A program made the translations under genes and the position numbers. From Bactrocera neohumeralis (Eukaryota > Arthropoda > Insecta > Diptera > Tephritidae): a stretch of 64,000 nt of DNA. This document shows positions 46,701 through 55,635 of this stretch, piece after piece (position 1 is the first letter of the stretch; every line of letters begins with the position of its first letter). The stretch spans positions 34,282,089-34,346,088 of the forward strand of contig NC_065922.1 of the NCBI RefSeq assembly GCF_024586455.1. Reading direction: 5' to 3'. The notes under the pieces are model-generated. The model saw nothing but the letters and a program-made list of their open reading frames with translations. It did no database searches and was not told where the DNA came from.

Positions 46701-46950
46701 AAATACGACTTTTTCCAGGTAATATGTTAGATAATATATTAGATTATTAAAAATTTCTGGCAGTATGTTGTTAATATAATTTTCTTATATGTGCTACTGT
46801 GATTTTATCTAAATATAACAATTAATACTTTCATATAATTACACTTGTAATCTTATTTTACAGACGCTCTCCGTCATAGGCGGTTTACTAATGATTGTGT
46901 CACTGGGTCCAGGTGGTGTATCAATGGACGAACATAAAAAGAAATGGTAG
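43764..46950 (+). CDS. Surf4: Surfeit locus protein 4 (cargo receptor)
   Basis: Coding exons: 43764-43814, 45907-46170, 46244-46474, 46539-46718 and 46864-46950 (stop TAG). All introns are phase 0 and the product is 270 aa, the usual Surf4 length. It is a multi-pass ER membrane protein that carries soluble cargo into COPII vesicles. Recognisable text includes IRRGKNILPTVARLCLIATF, EDGLRMYFQW, LRNLALLGALLLVLAESRVE and WWTIPSYKPLRDFLKYDFFQ. The C-terminus EHKKKW is a dilysine (KKxx) ER-retrieval signal. Exon 1 codes for only 17 residues (MNIPNEYISKTEDVADQ) and is followed by a 2.1-kb intron with no recognised gene. AATAAA signals follow near 47138. Its 3' end converges on the ATP synthase gamma gene. 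Confidence 0.95.
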
Positions 46951-48395
46951 ACGGCCATGGTGACTTAGAGCATCCCCATGCACAGGAGAGAAAATGTTTA
47001 TTTTTATTATTTTATATAAATGTATTTCTTTTTGTTTCATAAATTAGACAACTTTTGATAATAACAAGCGATAAACAACAACCATAAAATGGAAGAAATT
47101 ATGATAAAAGTAAATTAAAGAAAAAAAAAAACACAAATAAAACAAACAAAAAACTTAGAGAAATATCAAATCGTGGTTAATTCCACTATGCGTTCAAGAC
47201 ATTTCTTTATAGCAAAGGACTTTCTATATTCACAATAATGTCTTTTACATTTGTAAAGTAAACGATGTAATATAATATATGATCGACGTCAGCTCGTATA
47301 AACAATTTCAGGTTGTGCTTTTGCTCTCATAATTTATTTTTATACAACTCCTGGTACATACATATACTATATCAAATACCAAGAAATGCCACATGATGGA
47401 GCTAATTTTTAAGTATACTCTGTTTCAGTTCTTCCAAACCCCCCGATATGTAAATTGAACTACAAGGATTTTATTCCCACTTTCCGTTAATTTTTAAGAA
47501 ATAATGTCTTAAAATAAAACGAATGTTTTAAATGAGAAAATTATATTGTTTTCAACAAAATTACTGCTATTCTTTGAAAGGATTTCAGATGCGCTAACTA
47601 CTTATAATAAGTAAAAACGTTAACTTCAGCTGCATTGAAGCTACAATGCCCTTATCAGTTGTATTTCTTGTAGTATAGATCTTTATCTTGAATATGTTCT
47701 ATCAGTTTGTATGGCTGCTATATGTTCTAGTGGTCCGATCTAAACATTTTCTTCAGGGAACGTTCGTTGTCTTGGACAATAATATATGCCAAATTTAGTG
47801 AAGATGCCTTATCAAATAAATAAATTTTCCATACAAGAACTTTATTTTGGATCGTTCAGCTTTTAAGGCAGCTATTTACTATAGTTATCCGATATTGGCA
47901 GTTCCGACGTATGAGCAGCTTGTTGCTGATCAAAGAACGTGGGCCAAATTTAAGATCGATTACTCAAACACCGAGTTATTAATTATATATGTATAGAAAG
48001 GTGGACATGGCTCATCGATTCAGCTCCTCGCGGTTACCATACACATATATACATACATTTTATAGGGTCTCCAATATTCTTTCTATGAGTTACAAAATTC
48101 CTCGGCTATTTGGAGACGACCTTGAACTGATATGATCCAACACAATTAAATAATAGAAGAAAATTCGTCTATCCATATTAAATGATGTTTAATTCCACTT
48201 AACTAAGGTTTTATATCTCTCTTTAAAAAAAAATTAAAGACATTCATATAAGTTTTATTTGTTTATAATATTTTATTTCAAATTTTAACTTATGGCGAAA
48301 AATTCGCTATTTTGTTAAATTCCGCATTTCGAAAACGTAAAACAAATATTTCCTTCGAAACTTTTCCATTCATTACTTCGATCGTTTTATATTTT
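46951..48395. other. Spacer between convergent Surf4 and ATPsyn gamma genes
   Basis: It holds the Surf4 3' UTR, a family R repeat at 47610-48115 and the 3' UTR of the ATP synthase gamma gene, where minus-strand AATAAA candidates appear as TTTATT near 48256-48280. Confidence 0.5.
47610..48115 (-). repeat. Family R repeat, inverted copy
   Basis: It opens with CGTTAACTTCAGCTGCATTG and GAAGCTACAATGCCCTTATC, passes GTTTGTATGGCTGCTATATG and GTGGTCCGATCTAAACATTT, and ends with GGTGGACATGGCTCATCG and TATAGGGTCTCCAATATTC. This is the reverse complement of the blocks of the copy at 57124-57968. Confidence 0.65.
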
Positions 48396-49289
48396 TTAAT
48401 TCAAAGCAGCAGCACCAGAGATGATTTCAATCAACTCACGGGTGATGACAGCCTGTCTGGTACGGTTGAATGTGAGTGTGAGCTTCTCAATCATTTCACC
48501 GGCGTTCTTGGACGCGTTGTCCATGGCAGTCATACGGGAAGATTGTTCGGAACAAGCACCTTCCTTCATAGTATAGAATATCAATGAAGCTAGCGAGTAT
48601 TCCAAGTAGCTCTGCACAATTTCGCTGTCAAGTGAATCATAAAGTGCCAACTTCTCAGATTTCTCGACGGTTGGTGCATTGTATACTGGCAGCGTAGACA
48701 ACTGATATGAAACGACTGATTTGAATTTGTTGTAGACAATTTGGCCTTCAGTGAAATCATAACCGGTCTTTAACACTTCATGAGCAATTTTTGAAGCATC
48801 AAGGAAGGTAGGTGGCAGACGACCGACCTCGTTGGCAACCATCAAAATGTTCTTGCCATATGTACGTGACAAAATGGAACGCGACTTGTCACCAACACAG
48901 AATAACTTGGTTTGGGAATCATCTTTAGCAAGTTCGTTACGGATATAACGGGCAACACCGGTATGCACGGCACCACATAGACCACGATCAGATGTCATGG
49001 CAATCAACAGCTTCTTTGGCTCAGTTTTATCTTCCGATTGGATTTCGGTTTTCTCAAAGAATTGTTGTGCACCAACACCATAGGGGCGAGCAGCTTTTAA
49101 ATCACGTTCAGCACGCGAATATTTGGCAGCTGACACCATCTTCATGGATTGCGTAATTTTCTGAATGTTCTTTACGGACTTCAAACGGATTGAGATGGCT
49201 TTCAAAGTAGCCATGCCGCGCTGCGGCTGCGACTGGAAAGTCGCCTCAATGGCAACTGGCATCAAAATGTTAGCACGCTGCATCATCAT
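48396..49289 (-). CDS. ATPsyngamma: Mitochondrial ATP synthase F1 subunit gamma
   Basis: 297 aa in one coding exon. It is the central rotor shaft of F1, coupling the proton-driven c-ring to catalysis in the alpha3-beta3 head in the mitochondrial matrix. The N-terminal part (MMMQRANILMPVAIEATFQS) is an import presequence, and the mature chain begins around MATLKAISIRLKSVKNIQK. The N-terminal helix (KITQSMKMVSAAKYSRAERD), the Rossmann-like middle (LIAMTSDRGLCGAVHTG) and the C-terminal signature ITRELIEIISGAAA are intact. A 5' UTR intron is likely: an acceptor (TACTTTTAG) lies near 49328 and a donor (ATTCG-GTAATT) near 49397. Upstream lies a TTATGTAA palindrome at 49450. The gene is divergent from NC2-beta. 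Confidence 0.97.
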   Translation of the reverse strand: MMMQRANILMPVAIEATFQSQPQRGMATLKAISIRLKSVKNIQKITQSMKMVSAAKYSRAERDLKAARPYGVGAQQFFEKTEIQSEDKTEPKKLLIAMTSDRGLCGAVHTGVARYIRNELAKDDSQTKLFCVGDKSRSILSRTYGKNILMVANEVGRLPPTFLDASKIAHEVLKTGYDFTEGQIVYNKFKSVVSYQLSTLPVYNAPTVEKSEKLALYDSLDSEIVQSYLEYSLASLIFYTMKEGACSEQSSRMTAMDNASKNAGEMIEKLTLTFNRTRQAVITRELIEIISGAAALN

Positions 49290-49449
49290 CTTGCTAAGTT
49301 GAAGTCCCGGACCGTGCAGAAAACTAAAAGTAGTATAAATTTGATTATTATCACAATTTTTTCCGCAATCTTTGGTTATGCAAAATCAGAATTACCGAAT
49401 TTTTCACGACACGAAGCAATTGACAGAAAATGGTGTTGTGAATTTCCTC

Positions 49450-49457
49450 TTATGTAA
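49450..49457. promoter_or_regulatory. NRG-type element (TTAYRTAA) upstream of ATPsyn gamma
   Basis: TTATGTAA matches the palindromic TTAYRTAA described in Drosophila nuclear genes for oxidative phosphorylation. It lies about 160 bp upstream of the ATG of ATP synthase gamma and beside its presumed non-coding first exon. Eight bases occur by chance, so the support is positional. Confidence 0.55.
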
Positions 49458-50007
49458 GGTGGGATCAGTGTTGGCTAACTAGCCTTAAAAAGGGAAATTT
49501 AGAGGCCTTCAAGAATATATATGTTCATTATTAGCAGAAGTTTTTGAATATATGGAATTCTGGTAATAGTAAATACTGCAAAATTCACTTCCTACAGATT
49601 TTTTAATTTAAAATATTATTTTTAAGTATTCAACAATAAAAACTGGTATTATTGTGCCTAATTGGACAATGCAACACTTAACATTTGAAGTTGTTGTCTG
49701 CCTGTATCTTATATATTTAAAACCTTTTATTTCTCTAATTAGATTTCTATGGCAGCATTTAAAGAAATTATAAAAACCCACTATTTATTTATAAAAACTT
49801 TGCAACACTGAAGGGGATTTTTGTTTGACGGCTTGTCATTTTTGACACTTGTCAACAATGTTTAGGAAATTAAAGCTGCTGTCAAACAGTACACAAATTA
49901 TAACAGCATATGTTTATTTTATAATATATTCTATATTGCAAATATAAGCTCGAAGTATAAAGTATTTTTGAAATTAGTACGATTAACGCAATAAATATTA
50001 GTAATAA
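49458..50007. promoter_or_regulatory. Divergent promoter region of ATPsyn gamma and NC2-beta
   Basis: About 550 bp separate the presumed ATPsyn gamma leader from the NC2-beta ATG. No TATA box or DRE is evident. TTGTCATTTTTGACACTTGT near 49835 is a small inverted repeat (TTGTCA/TGACA). Confidence 0.4.
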
Positions 50008-50565
50008 ATGGCAGACCCACAAGATGAGCTGTGCCCACCACCTACAGAGGATGATGACTTGACTTTGCCTAGAGCAAGTATTAACAAAATTATAAAAGAG
50101 CTGGTACCATCAGTCCGTGTTGCGAATGAGAGCCGAGAACTGATACTTAATTGCTGCACAGAATTTATACACTTAATTTCATCAGAAGCTAACGATGTAT
50201 GCAACAGACGTAATAAAAAGACAATTAATGCAGAGCATGTATTAGAAGCTCTTGACCGCTTGGGTTTCTGTGATTATAAACAGGAAGCAGAGGCGGTTTT
50301 GAATGATTGCAAAGAAGTTGCAGCTAAACGGCGACGTCAAAGTACACGACTTGAAAATCTTGGTATACCTGAAGAGGAACTTCTGCGGCAACAACAAGAA
50401 CTTTTCGCTAAAGCTCGCGAAGAGCAAGCACGTGAAGAGCAACAACAATGGATTAGCATGCAAGCATCTGCTGTTCAACAAAATGCTGAGCTATTGCATC
50501 GACAAATGAAGTCTAGCAATAGCGGAGGTTTAGAAGATGATGACGACGACGATGAAGAATACTAA
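50008..50565 (+). CDS. NC2beta: Negative cofactor 2 beta (Dr1)
   Basis: 185 aa in one exon. NC2-beta pairs with NC2-alpha (DRAP1) through a histone fold and binds TBP on DNA, repressing TATA promoters and favouring DPE promoters in flies. The histone fold spans about residues 18-95: LPRASINKIIKELVPSVRVA, then ELILNCCTEFIHLISSEAND, and KKTINAEHVLEALDRLGFC. The C-terminal half is charged and Gln-rich (EEELLRQQQELFAKAREEQ) and ends in DDDDDDEEY. The length is close to animal Dr1 proteins (about 175-185 aa). The ATG context AATAAATGG is preceded by an AT-rich leader. The 3' end converges on the tRNA-His guanylyltransferase gene, 166 bp stop to stop. Confidence 0.96.
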   Translation: MADPQDELCPPPTEDDDLTLPRASINKIIKELVPSVRVANESRELILNCCTEFIHLISSEANDVCNRRNKKTINAEHVLEALDRLGFCDYKQEAEAVLNDCKEVAAKRRRQSTRLENLGIPEEELLRQQQELFAKAREEQAREEQQQWISMQASAVQQNAELLHRQMKSSNSGGLEDDDDDDEEY

Positions 50566-50660
50566 TTGCTTTTAAACAGCAATAGGTTTAAGAGCACTCC
50601 GCTATGAATTATAAGAGGATTTTTTTATAGTAAATGATACATACATACATTAAAGTTTCA

Positions 50661-50682
50661 AATAAATGTTTTATTAAATAAA
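50661..50682. terminator. Interleaved polyadenylation signals of convergent genes
   Basis: Plus-strand AATAAA at 50661-50666 and 50677-50682 flanks a minus-strand AATAAA (TTTATT at 50670-50675). The first two could serve NC2-beta and the last the opposite-strand guanylyltransferase gene. Confidence 0.6.
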
Positions 50683-50731
50683 AAGGTTACTTATTTCTAT
50701 AATTAGATATAATTTTTGTAAAAATATTGTG

Positions 50732-51766
50732 CTAACTTGAACATTCTACATTTTGTGGCTTTTCATCTCCGGAGCTCAGTTTTTCTATTTGTGTTCTTAG
50801 TATTGGTGATAATCCATCAAAGGTAGATTCGTAGTCGCCAGGCTTATACTTGCCTAACAACTCTGTATGATCTTTCCAAAATTTTTCACGTATCATATCA
50901 TCGTGCACGGGTACAATTAGCTGTCTATTTAAACCATCATGGTCGCTGATTTTCACTCGCTTTCTCAATAGTATAGTACCTTTGCGAAACATGGAGGGAA
51001 GCTTGTTATAATTGATGCCAAATTTAGTAAAAAGCAATTCGTTTTTATCCGCAGAGAATGTACCGCGCAGCTCAGCTTCGGCTTCTTGATTACTTAGTCC
51101 TGAGTGTAATACTAAATTCCAAAAGGCGGTATTGTATAAGTTATTTATGTGTACGTCAGCTTGTCGCCAGCTGAGATAGTCGCGTAAGTTTTGATCTGAT
51201 GGATATAATACAACTCGACCATCGAAGCATGGAGGATACTGTAAAGTTTTGGGATGCATCCAATGATTCCAGTTAAATACGTAGGCAGAAGTGAATAAAC
51301 TGGTTACGTATGTGAGAAGTTTTGCTGCTCGTCGATTAAAAACGTTAGTTTCCTTTCGGAATATAAATGAGTATTCATCACTTTGACCATAAGCTAGAAT
51401 TACATCGCGGAATTCTTCCATTACTGTTACCGCGGCGATGTTCATCAAATTAAGCGCTGTTTACAGAACATATTTATATATGTATGTATAAAAATAATTC
51501 AATAGTAAAAAACCATTTGTATATATACCATTGGCATCGTTAGGTTTAGCAAAATCGTGTGCTTTGGAAAATTTATGGAATCCCTTGCCATCTAAACGTA
51601 TCACTATCCACACATTTGGTAAAACGCTGTCGTCTTGTTCGTAGTTTTTAACATATTCAAAGCGGCTACAGGCCATACCACCGCTCGTATGTAAAACACG
51701 TTGTTGACTTATAATCTCGCCTGATCTCTTTAATAAATGAAGGATTGTGTATCGTAAAAGCCGCAT
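50732..51766 (-). CDS. tRNA-His guanylyltransferase (THG1)
   Basis: Minus-strand exons 51766-51529 and 51456-50732 (stop TGA) encode 320 aa. THG1 adds the G-1 residue to the 5' end of tRNA-His, which HisRS needs. The catalytic metal ligands lie in RLDGKGFHKFSKAHDF (Asp59, Gly60) and GQSDEYSF (Asp near residue 106), as in the human enzyme shifted by 30. The usual start is MACSRFEYVKNYE at residue 31. The upstream in-frame ATG adds 30 residues (MRLLRYTILHLLKRSGEIIS and on to HTSGG) that resemble a mitochondrial presequence. The second exon starts with ALNLMNIAAVTVMEEF. The gene diverges from the cytochrome b5 reductase-like gene, with 343 bp between start codons. Confidence 0.94.
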
Positions 51767-52109
51767 AAGATATTTTAGTGTTTAGTTCATTTATTTCAGA
51801 TGCAAATTTTATAATTTATGTATAAAAAACTCTTTTCAAAATATCTCCCACTTTTTGCTTATTTATCTGTAAATAACACATCAGTAGACGTCAAAAAAAA
51901 ACCATATGAGGTGTCATTGAAAAATCGGTAATCAGCTGTTGGCAATTATCACCATATCATTGAACGTCTGAGCGATCCAAAGTTCTTAACAATTGTCTTA
52001 ATATCATGAGAGACTACTTTGAAACAAATCAGTTTCAATTGCAAAAATTGATAAGGAATATGGAAACAACGGATGGGAGAAATTATCTTGTTGCACAAAT
52101 TTGAATATT
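51767..52109. promoter_or_regulatory. Bidirectional promoter of THG1 and cytochrome b5 reductase-like genes
   Basis: A 343-bp gap separates the two start codons. It contains an E-box CAGCTG at about 51933-51938 and an upstream open frame for the plus-strand gene (52006-52104). There is no TATA box. Sharing of one promoter is inferred from the spacing. Confidence 0.5.
52006..52104 (+). other. Upstream ORF in the cytochrome b5 reductase-like leader
   Basis: ATG at 52006 opens a 32-codon frame (MRDYFETNQFQLQKLIRNME and 12 more residues) ending TGA at 52102-52104, five bases before the main ATG at 52110. A second in-frame ATG is at 52060. It is in a different frame from the main CDS. It is relevant only if transcription starts upstream of 52006. 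Confidence 0.45.
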
Positions 52110-53078
52110 ATGGATCAAACTGCATTGATAAGTGAGAGTGAATGCTGCGGTAATGGCTGCGTAAATTGTGTATTAAATGTCGGATTTCGGAGAACTTATA
52201 GTGATAACCTTGAAGGAAAACAGAACGTAATTTCGGAGTATCGAAAATTTCGACTGTCAAGCAAATATCCACATAATCCTATGGGCAGGGAAGATGATAA
52301 TGGAAATGGTGTCGAAGTAATTGAGCTTCACTTTTGTGTTTCTTATTTGCCAGACGGTGCGGAGGATTTCGCTTTGATGATACCAGCAGGTTATCATGTA
52401 ATGATGCGTCAACATTTGGCTACTGGGCTAGTTTGTCTGAGGCCCTATTCTCCTTTTTGGGTGGATACTTTGGCGATGGAATTCAAAATCATCGTAAATC
52501 TCGCTCCTTGCGGTCAAATGTCTCGATTTATTAAAGAACTGAAGGTTGGTGATTTTGTCGAATTTCGAGGACCTATAGGTGCTTACGAATATTTTAGTAA
52601 CACTAAAACTGAACGCAATATTTTCATTATAACACAAGGTGTTGCCATTGCAGCTACCATCCGCATTGTAAAAGATATTCTGGATAATGAAGAAGACTTC
52701 AGTCACGTTTTTCAGGTAGCATGTTATAAAGATATAGATCATGCTTTCTTTCGAGACGCCATACGTGACTTTAATAAGTATTGGAACTATAAAAGTCATA
52801 TATATCTCGCGCATCAGAAATGTTTGCATCGTATGTGTAAAACAGCTGAATGCACTGGAGAATGTACCTGGTTTCAAAAAAAGTTGTGGTATAAAGAAAC
52901 GGTTCATTTACGTCGTTTTTCCGATTCTGAATTGAGAGATATTAGCAATGGAAGTGGCGGTAACGGTACGGAATCAGTTTTTATAATCGCAGGCTCAAAG
53001 AATTTTCAAGAATCCTTTACTAATGATATAAAAAAGTTAACGTTAGAATCCTCAAATACAAAAATTGTTCTACTTTAG
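52110..53078 (+). CDS. NADH-cytochrome b5 reductase-like protein (CYB5RL type)
   Basis: 322 aa, single exon. An N-terminal Cys cluster (ECCGNGCVNCVLN, residues about 11-23) is the oxidoreductase-like motif typical of CYB5RL. It is followed by an FAD-binding domain with LRPYSPFW, an RxYS-type flavin motif near residue 115, and by GDFVEFRGPIG. The NAD-binding half is weakly conserved: IITQGVAIAATIRIV replaces the usual GGTGITP loop, so NADH binding is uncertain. A further Cys cluster CKTAECTGEC lies near residue 250. The protein is probably a flavoenzyme passing electrons from NADH to cytochrome b5 or related acceptors; the partner is unknown. The ATG at 52110 is chosen because the frame opens three codons earlier only by TTG. 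The gene converges with APC15. Confidence 0.88.
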   Translation: MDQTALISESECCGNGCVNCVLNVGFRRTYSDNLEGKQNVISEYRKFRLSSKYPHNPMGREDDNGNGVEVIELHFCVSYLPDGAEDFALMIPAGYHVMMRQHLATGLVCLRPYSPFWVDTLAMEFKIIVNLAPCGQMSRFIKELKVGDFVEFRGPIGAYEYFSNTKTERNIFIITQGVAIAATIRIVKDILDNEEDFSHVFQVACYKDIDHAFFRDAIRDFNKYWNYKSHIYLAHQKCLHRMCKTAECTGECTWFQKKLWYKETVHLRRFSDSELRDISNGSGGNGTESVFIIAGSKNFQESFTNDIKKLTLESSNTKIVLL

Positions 53079-53297
53079 AAAAATTAAACTATTATACAGA
53101 GATTTCAAATATAAGTATTATTTTTTATTGAAATATCTGAATCGTTCTTAAAATAAACATATAGCAGGTGGCATTTTTCGGTTTCCAAGTTCTATTTCGT
53201 TTTGAGTGGTCGATACAATATAAACCCTTTTTGTAATTGCAAAATTAAGTTATTATTATTCATAAAAAAACTAAACAGCCACAAAGGAAAAACCGAC

Positions 53298-53734
53298 TTA
53301 TAAAGTGTCGACTGTTGTTGGCACATCTTCATTAATTGGATTAGCATCATCACCCGGCGAATAAAGTGCAGAATGCTCTGGCTGACCAGGAATAGCCCTG
53401 TCATTTGTATCATCATCATCATCGTGTGTATCTGAATCATCGCTATCATCATTAGCTGGAATCATAAAAGAAAGATTATACGCCCTTGAATGAATGTGAA
53501 GTATATATTACCATCTTCGTCATCAGTTTCTGGTCCAGGTCTGGTTAAAACTTTACCCAGAGGCGGAATATCGCTTGCCGCATTTTTTATAGATTCTTTC
53601 CAATTATCATGATCCCGTTCATAACGCAAAACATCATCTTCGCTGGGTGGGGTATTAATTTCAAACCAAATGCGATTAGCTATTTGTGGTCGCAACGATG
53701 GAAAGAAAGGTATCATAGACATGACTAGTTTCAC
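53298..53734 (-). CDS. Anaphase-promoting complex subunit 15 (APC15/Mnd2)
   Basis: Minus-strand exons 53734-53512 and 53455-53298 (stop TAA), 126 aa from the first Met. APC15 helps release the mitotic checkpoint complex from APC/C. The core PFFPSLRPQIANRIWFEINT aligns with the family text FPSLFPR...LWF, then EDDVLRYERDHDNWKESI and PPLGKVLTRP, and the C-terminus is an acidic tail (DDSDDSDTHDDDDDTND). Met5 or Met7 (MSMIPFF) may be the true start; Met7 gives 120 aa. The only intron is phase 1 and short. It diverges from Ubl5 across 542 bp. Confidence 0.9.
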
Positions 53735-54276
53735 ACGGACTTCAAACTAATAAATAAAGCTGGTGTATGAGAAAATCTTTACTAACTTGGTTTATGAAAA
53801 AAACGATTTTTGATGTATTGCTTTTCGTAAACAAAACAAATGTTGTTACTTGCAATCAACAAGGTTGCAATTATTGGTACGCCGAAAATGTATAGCCAAG
53901 TTTTGTAAAATTTTTGGTAGATATATTTTATTTTCTGCATCTACATATTTCTAATATGTGTATTCGAGACGAATACTTTTTTGGAAGAGATGAATTAATG
54001 ATTTAAAAACTTAACACTTTAAATATAAGAGCATTTTAAATTTTCCAAAATCACCATTATCTCTAATCTCGTTTTATCGAGATAAAATGGATTGCCAGAA
54101 ATATATCTTACCTATTTTCCTTAGCAAAGCATCACTTAAATGCATTGGCTTCAAAATATTTTAGCTGTCAGCTGGCATTTTGACAAATGTCATATAGCTA
54201 AATTTATGTGCAAAGCGTTTAGAATATTTTACAATTGAGTTAATTCTGGAATTCTTGGTTATACTGGATATCAACA
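53735..54276. promoter_or_regulatory. Bidirectional upstream region of APC15 and Ubl5
   Basis: 542 bp between the two start codons. AGCTGTCAGCTGGC near 54162-54175 contains an E-box (CAGCTG) with TGTCA flanks. No TATA box was found. Regulation is inferred from orientation only. Confidence 0.4.
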
Positions 54277-54624
54277 ATGATTGAAATTACTTGCAATGAT
54301 CGATTGGGCAAAAAGGTAAATAACTGTAATTATTTTAATTAAAAACAAACAAATTATAAAGTCCTCTATAATAGGTGAGAGTGAAATGCAATCCGGATGA
54401 CACTATTGGCGATCTAAAGAAGTTAATTGCAGCGCAGACAGGCACAAAATCTGAAAAGATAGTTTTAAAGAAGTGGTACACCATCTATAAAGATCCTATA
54501 CGTCTATGTGATTGTGAGTAGTTGGATAATAATTGTTATAAGTCATAATTTTAACAAATATATATCTCTTATTTTTCTAGATGAAATACATGATGGCATG
54601 AATTTGGAGCTTTACTATCAATAG
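54277..54624 (+). CDS. Ubl5: Ubiquitin-like protein 5 (Hub1)
   Basis: Exons 54277-54315, 54375-54513 and 54581-54624 (stop TAG) encode 73 aa, the exact length of the family. The ubiquitin fold is complete: MIEITCNDRLGKKVRVKCNP, then DTIGDLKKLIAAQTGTKSEK, IVLKKWYTIYKDPIRLCDY and EIHDGMNLELYYQ. The C-terminus ends YYQ without the diglycine of ubiquitin, as known for UBL5/Hub1. It therefore acts without conjugation, binding spliceosomal proteins such as Snu66/SART1 and supporting splicing of some introns. It also functions in the nucleus in the mitochondrial unfolded-protein response in worms. Introns are phase 0 and phase 1. AATAAA follows near 54692. Confidence 0.97.
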
Positions 54625-54769
54625 TTTAGATATCGTGTAATATAAATTGAATTCCCAGTTTTGATAAACAATTTCTTTTCTTAAACTTACTTAATAAAAT
54701 ATTTGTAAAAGAAACAATCTTGCGATAGTTCCGTCTTATACTGGAGAGGTGATCAAACCAATTAAAGCA

Positions 54770-55200
54770 CCAAAAAAATTACAACTCTGGTTACTCCGAT
54801 GCTGAAATACCCTTCACAAATAAAAGTGTTTTCTTACAAGAACTTGAATTTAGTAGTCCGATCAAAACAATATACAGGAAAAATTTTTTCGGAGATTGCA
54901 TCGTTGTTTTGGGTAATTATTCTTACCAAATTTTGTGAAGATATCTTGTCAGCTAAAAAAAAAAATCATACATAGACTTGTTTTTAATCGTTCAGTTTGT
55001 TTGGCAGCTATATGTTATAGTAAAAAACTGAGAGACTAAACCGCGTATATATAGACGGACGGACGTGGCTAAATTGACTCAGCTTGTCACGCTGATCATT
55101 TATAGACATACATATATATGTACAAACATACATACATATATATTATATTACAGGATCTCCAATGCCTCCTTTTGGATATTACAAACTTCGTAGAAAACGT
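54770..55200 (-). repeat. Family R repeat, inverted copy
   Basis: It opens with ATGCTGAAATACCCTTCACA, passes AACTTGAATTTAGTAGTCCG and GTTTGTTTGGCAGCTATATG, and ends in GACGGACGGACGTGGCTAAA and GGATCTCCAATGCCTCC. The blocks match the reverse complement of the copy at 57124-57968. It lies just downstream of Ubl5. Confidence 0.6.
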
Positions 55201-55600
55201 AAAACATGATAGAGAATATAAATAGAGAATATAAATATGACTTTAATTAAATGTCATGCGATAAGTTTTGTATTAGCAATATAGAACCAAATTTCAGTTT
55301 ATGAAGATTCGGTAAGATATACTTCTCTCTCCTTCTCTCTATGTATGTCTATTTATGGTTTATTTTACGTCATATTATGAGTTCATTAATTGTCAAATAA
55401 GCAAAATAAGGCTTTCAAGTTGTAAATGCTCTAATATTTAGTATATCAAATCGAGTACCAAGTGATATTTACTTGTTAATTCCGCTTGTCCACTTCTCGG
55501 AAGTAAATTAACGAATTGATCAGTGTTGAACATTCGAAAAGCACAATACATCCGCGCGGAAGCGACTATCCAATACCGTTTTACTCGTTCGTCAACTTCC
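55201..55600. other. Spacer upstream of the presumed non-coding exon
   Basis: AT-rich, with a CTCTCTCCTTCTCTCT pyrimidine run at about 55324-55340. TTAATTCCG and CGGAAGTAAATTAAC around 55480-55515 form a loose inverted repeat. No gene is supported. Confidence 0.4.
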
Positions 55601-55635
55601 GAAAAGCTCTAAAATTCAACGAACCAATTAGCGAA

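Noticed and set aside
52428..52907. Minus-strand open frame of 159 codons
   Set aside because: It lies fully within the CYB5RL-like coding exon in antisense, and its composition follows from the sense codons.
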